Source of the DNA: Prorocentrum cordatum
Lineage: Eukaryota > Sar > Dinophyceae > Prorocentrales > Prorocentraceae
Reading direction: 5' to 3'
Length of the DNA stretch: 64,000 bases
Assembly (NCBI GenBank): GCA_963575745.1
Contig: CAUYUJ010011259.1
Location: 271,243 to 335,242 of the forward strand
Below the pieces are notes generated by a model. It made no database searches. It was not told where the DNA came from and saw nothing but the letters and a program-made list of their open reading frames with translations. Shown here piece after piece: positions 63,681 through 64,000 of this stretch. Both the position numbers and the translations under genes were made by a program. Position 1 is the first letter of the stretch; each line of letters begins with the position of its first letter.

Positions 63681-63689
63681 CAGGATTTT

Positions 63690-63885
63690 TGGCTCAGCGT
63701 GTCGCGCCGCCGGTCTTGGCCCAACCCACGACGCTCGGCACGGCTGACGGCTTCCCGGTCCCAGGCGTCCGCGTCCCGAATTCTTGCCACAGCTTCCTGC
63801 CTGCCACGGGGCGGAGCGGCACGTATTCTCCGCTCGCAGGGCATCTATCGTGTCGCCGGGGCCGCCGCCGCGACACGCTGAGCAA
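63690..63885. mobile_element. Foldback element with GCTCAGCGTGTCGCG ends
   Basis: GGCTCAGCGTGTCGCGCCGC on the left is mirrored by GCCGCCGCGACACGCTGAGC on the right. The ends resemble fragments at 27806-27930 and 28780-28812. Confidence 0.8.
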
Positions 63886-63895
63886 TTTTCGTTTA

Positions 63896-63899
63896 AACC

Positions 63900-63937
<38 letters not shown>

Positions 63938-64000
63938 CGACACGACACGACAACGACACGACGACGACAACGGACACCAACAACAACAACAACACCACCA
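63896..64000. repeat. (AAC)n and CGACA simple repeats
   Basis: AAC, then ACGACACGAC, then AAC again to the window end. Confidence 0.95.

Noticed and set aside
63690-63998. CRISPR-like spacing of short repeats near the window end
   Set aside because: It is a foldback element followed by (AAC)n; there are no regularly spaced unique spacers and the DNA is eukaryotic.

Overview
The window is nuclear DNA from a dinoflagellate. It is GC-rich, with few genes and very many repeats. Four things point there: a LINE whose proteins carry duplicated CxxCGC zinc motifs; a degenerate copy of the dinoflagellate trans-spliced leader about 65 bases upstream of a gene; isolated exon-like blocks with GT-AG or GC-AG borders; and dense families of small inverted-repeat elements. 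No bacterial operon, rRNA or tRNA was seen. The genus is not resolvable by reading alone. There is a 100-base scaffold gap at 11467-11566.

Layout. 1-1293 is an inverted-repeat element and long GGA/TCC tracts. 1294-9560 is one LINE-type retrotransposon: a zinc-motif ORF1, then an endonuclease-RT-RNase H ORF2 broken by +1 frame changes. It carries nine copies of a 28-30 base hairpin. 9.6-17.9 kb is repeats, small elements and a satellite block. 18046-18777 is an intact intronless EF-hand calcium sensor. 18.8-33.6 kb is a dense field of inverted-repeat elements and simple repeats. 33911-36066 holds a gene of unknown function with a relict spliced leader and one inferred intron. 36.2-39.7 kb holds a pile of small elements followed by a multi-exon MORN-repeat gene. 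39.7-64 kb is segmental duplication, tandem arrays, GTC/GGA/TCC low-complexity DNA and scattered single exon-like blocks.

How it fits together. At least a dozen families of about 100-250 bp elements with terminal inverted repeats are present. The commonest (family B, ten copies) makes 8-bp target duplications. In the MORN gene, element ends coincide with inferred splice sites. One 209-base intron is an inverted-repeat element with GC-AG ends whose removal restores both frame and MORN spacing. The preceding 1,087-base intron has family D termini at both splice sites and a GGTAC direct repeat. This looks like intron creation by mobile elements (introners). The TCC-rich tracts often lie just upstream of exon-like blocks, where they would act as very long polypyrimidine tracts.

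Family letters (A-F, I, K-N, P-R) are local labels invented here. Gene calls rest on reading only; no database search was run.
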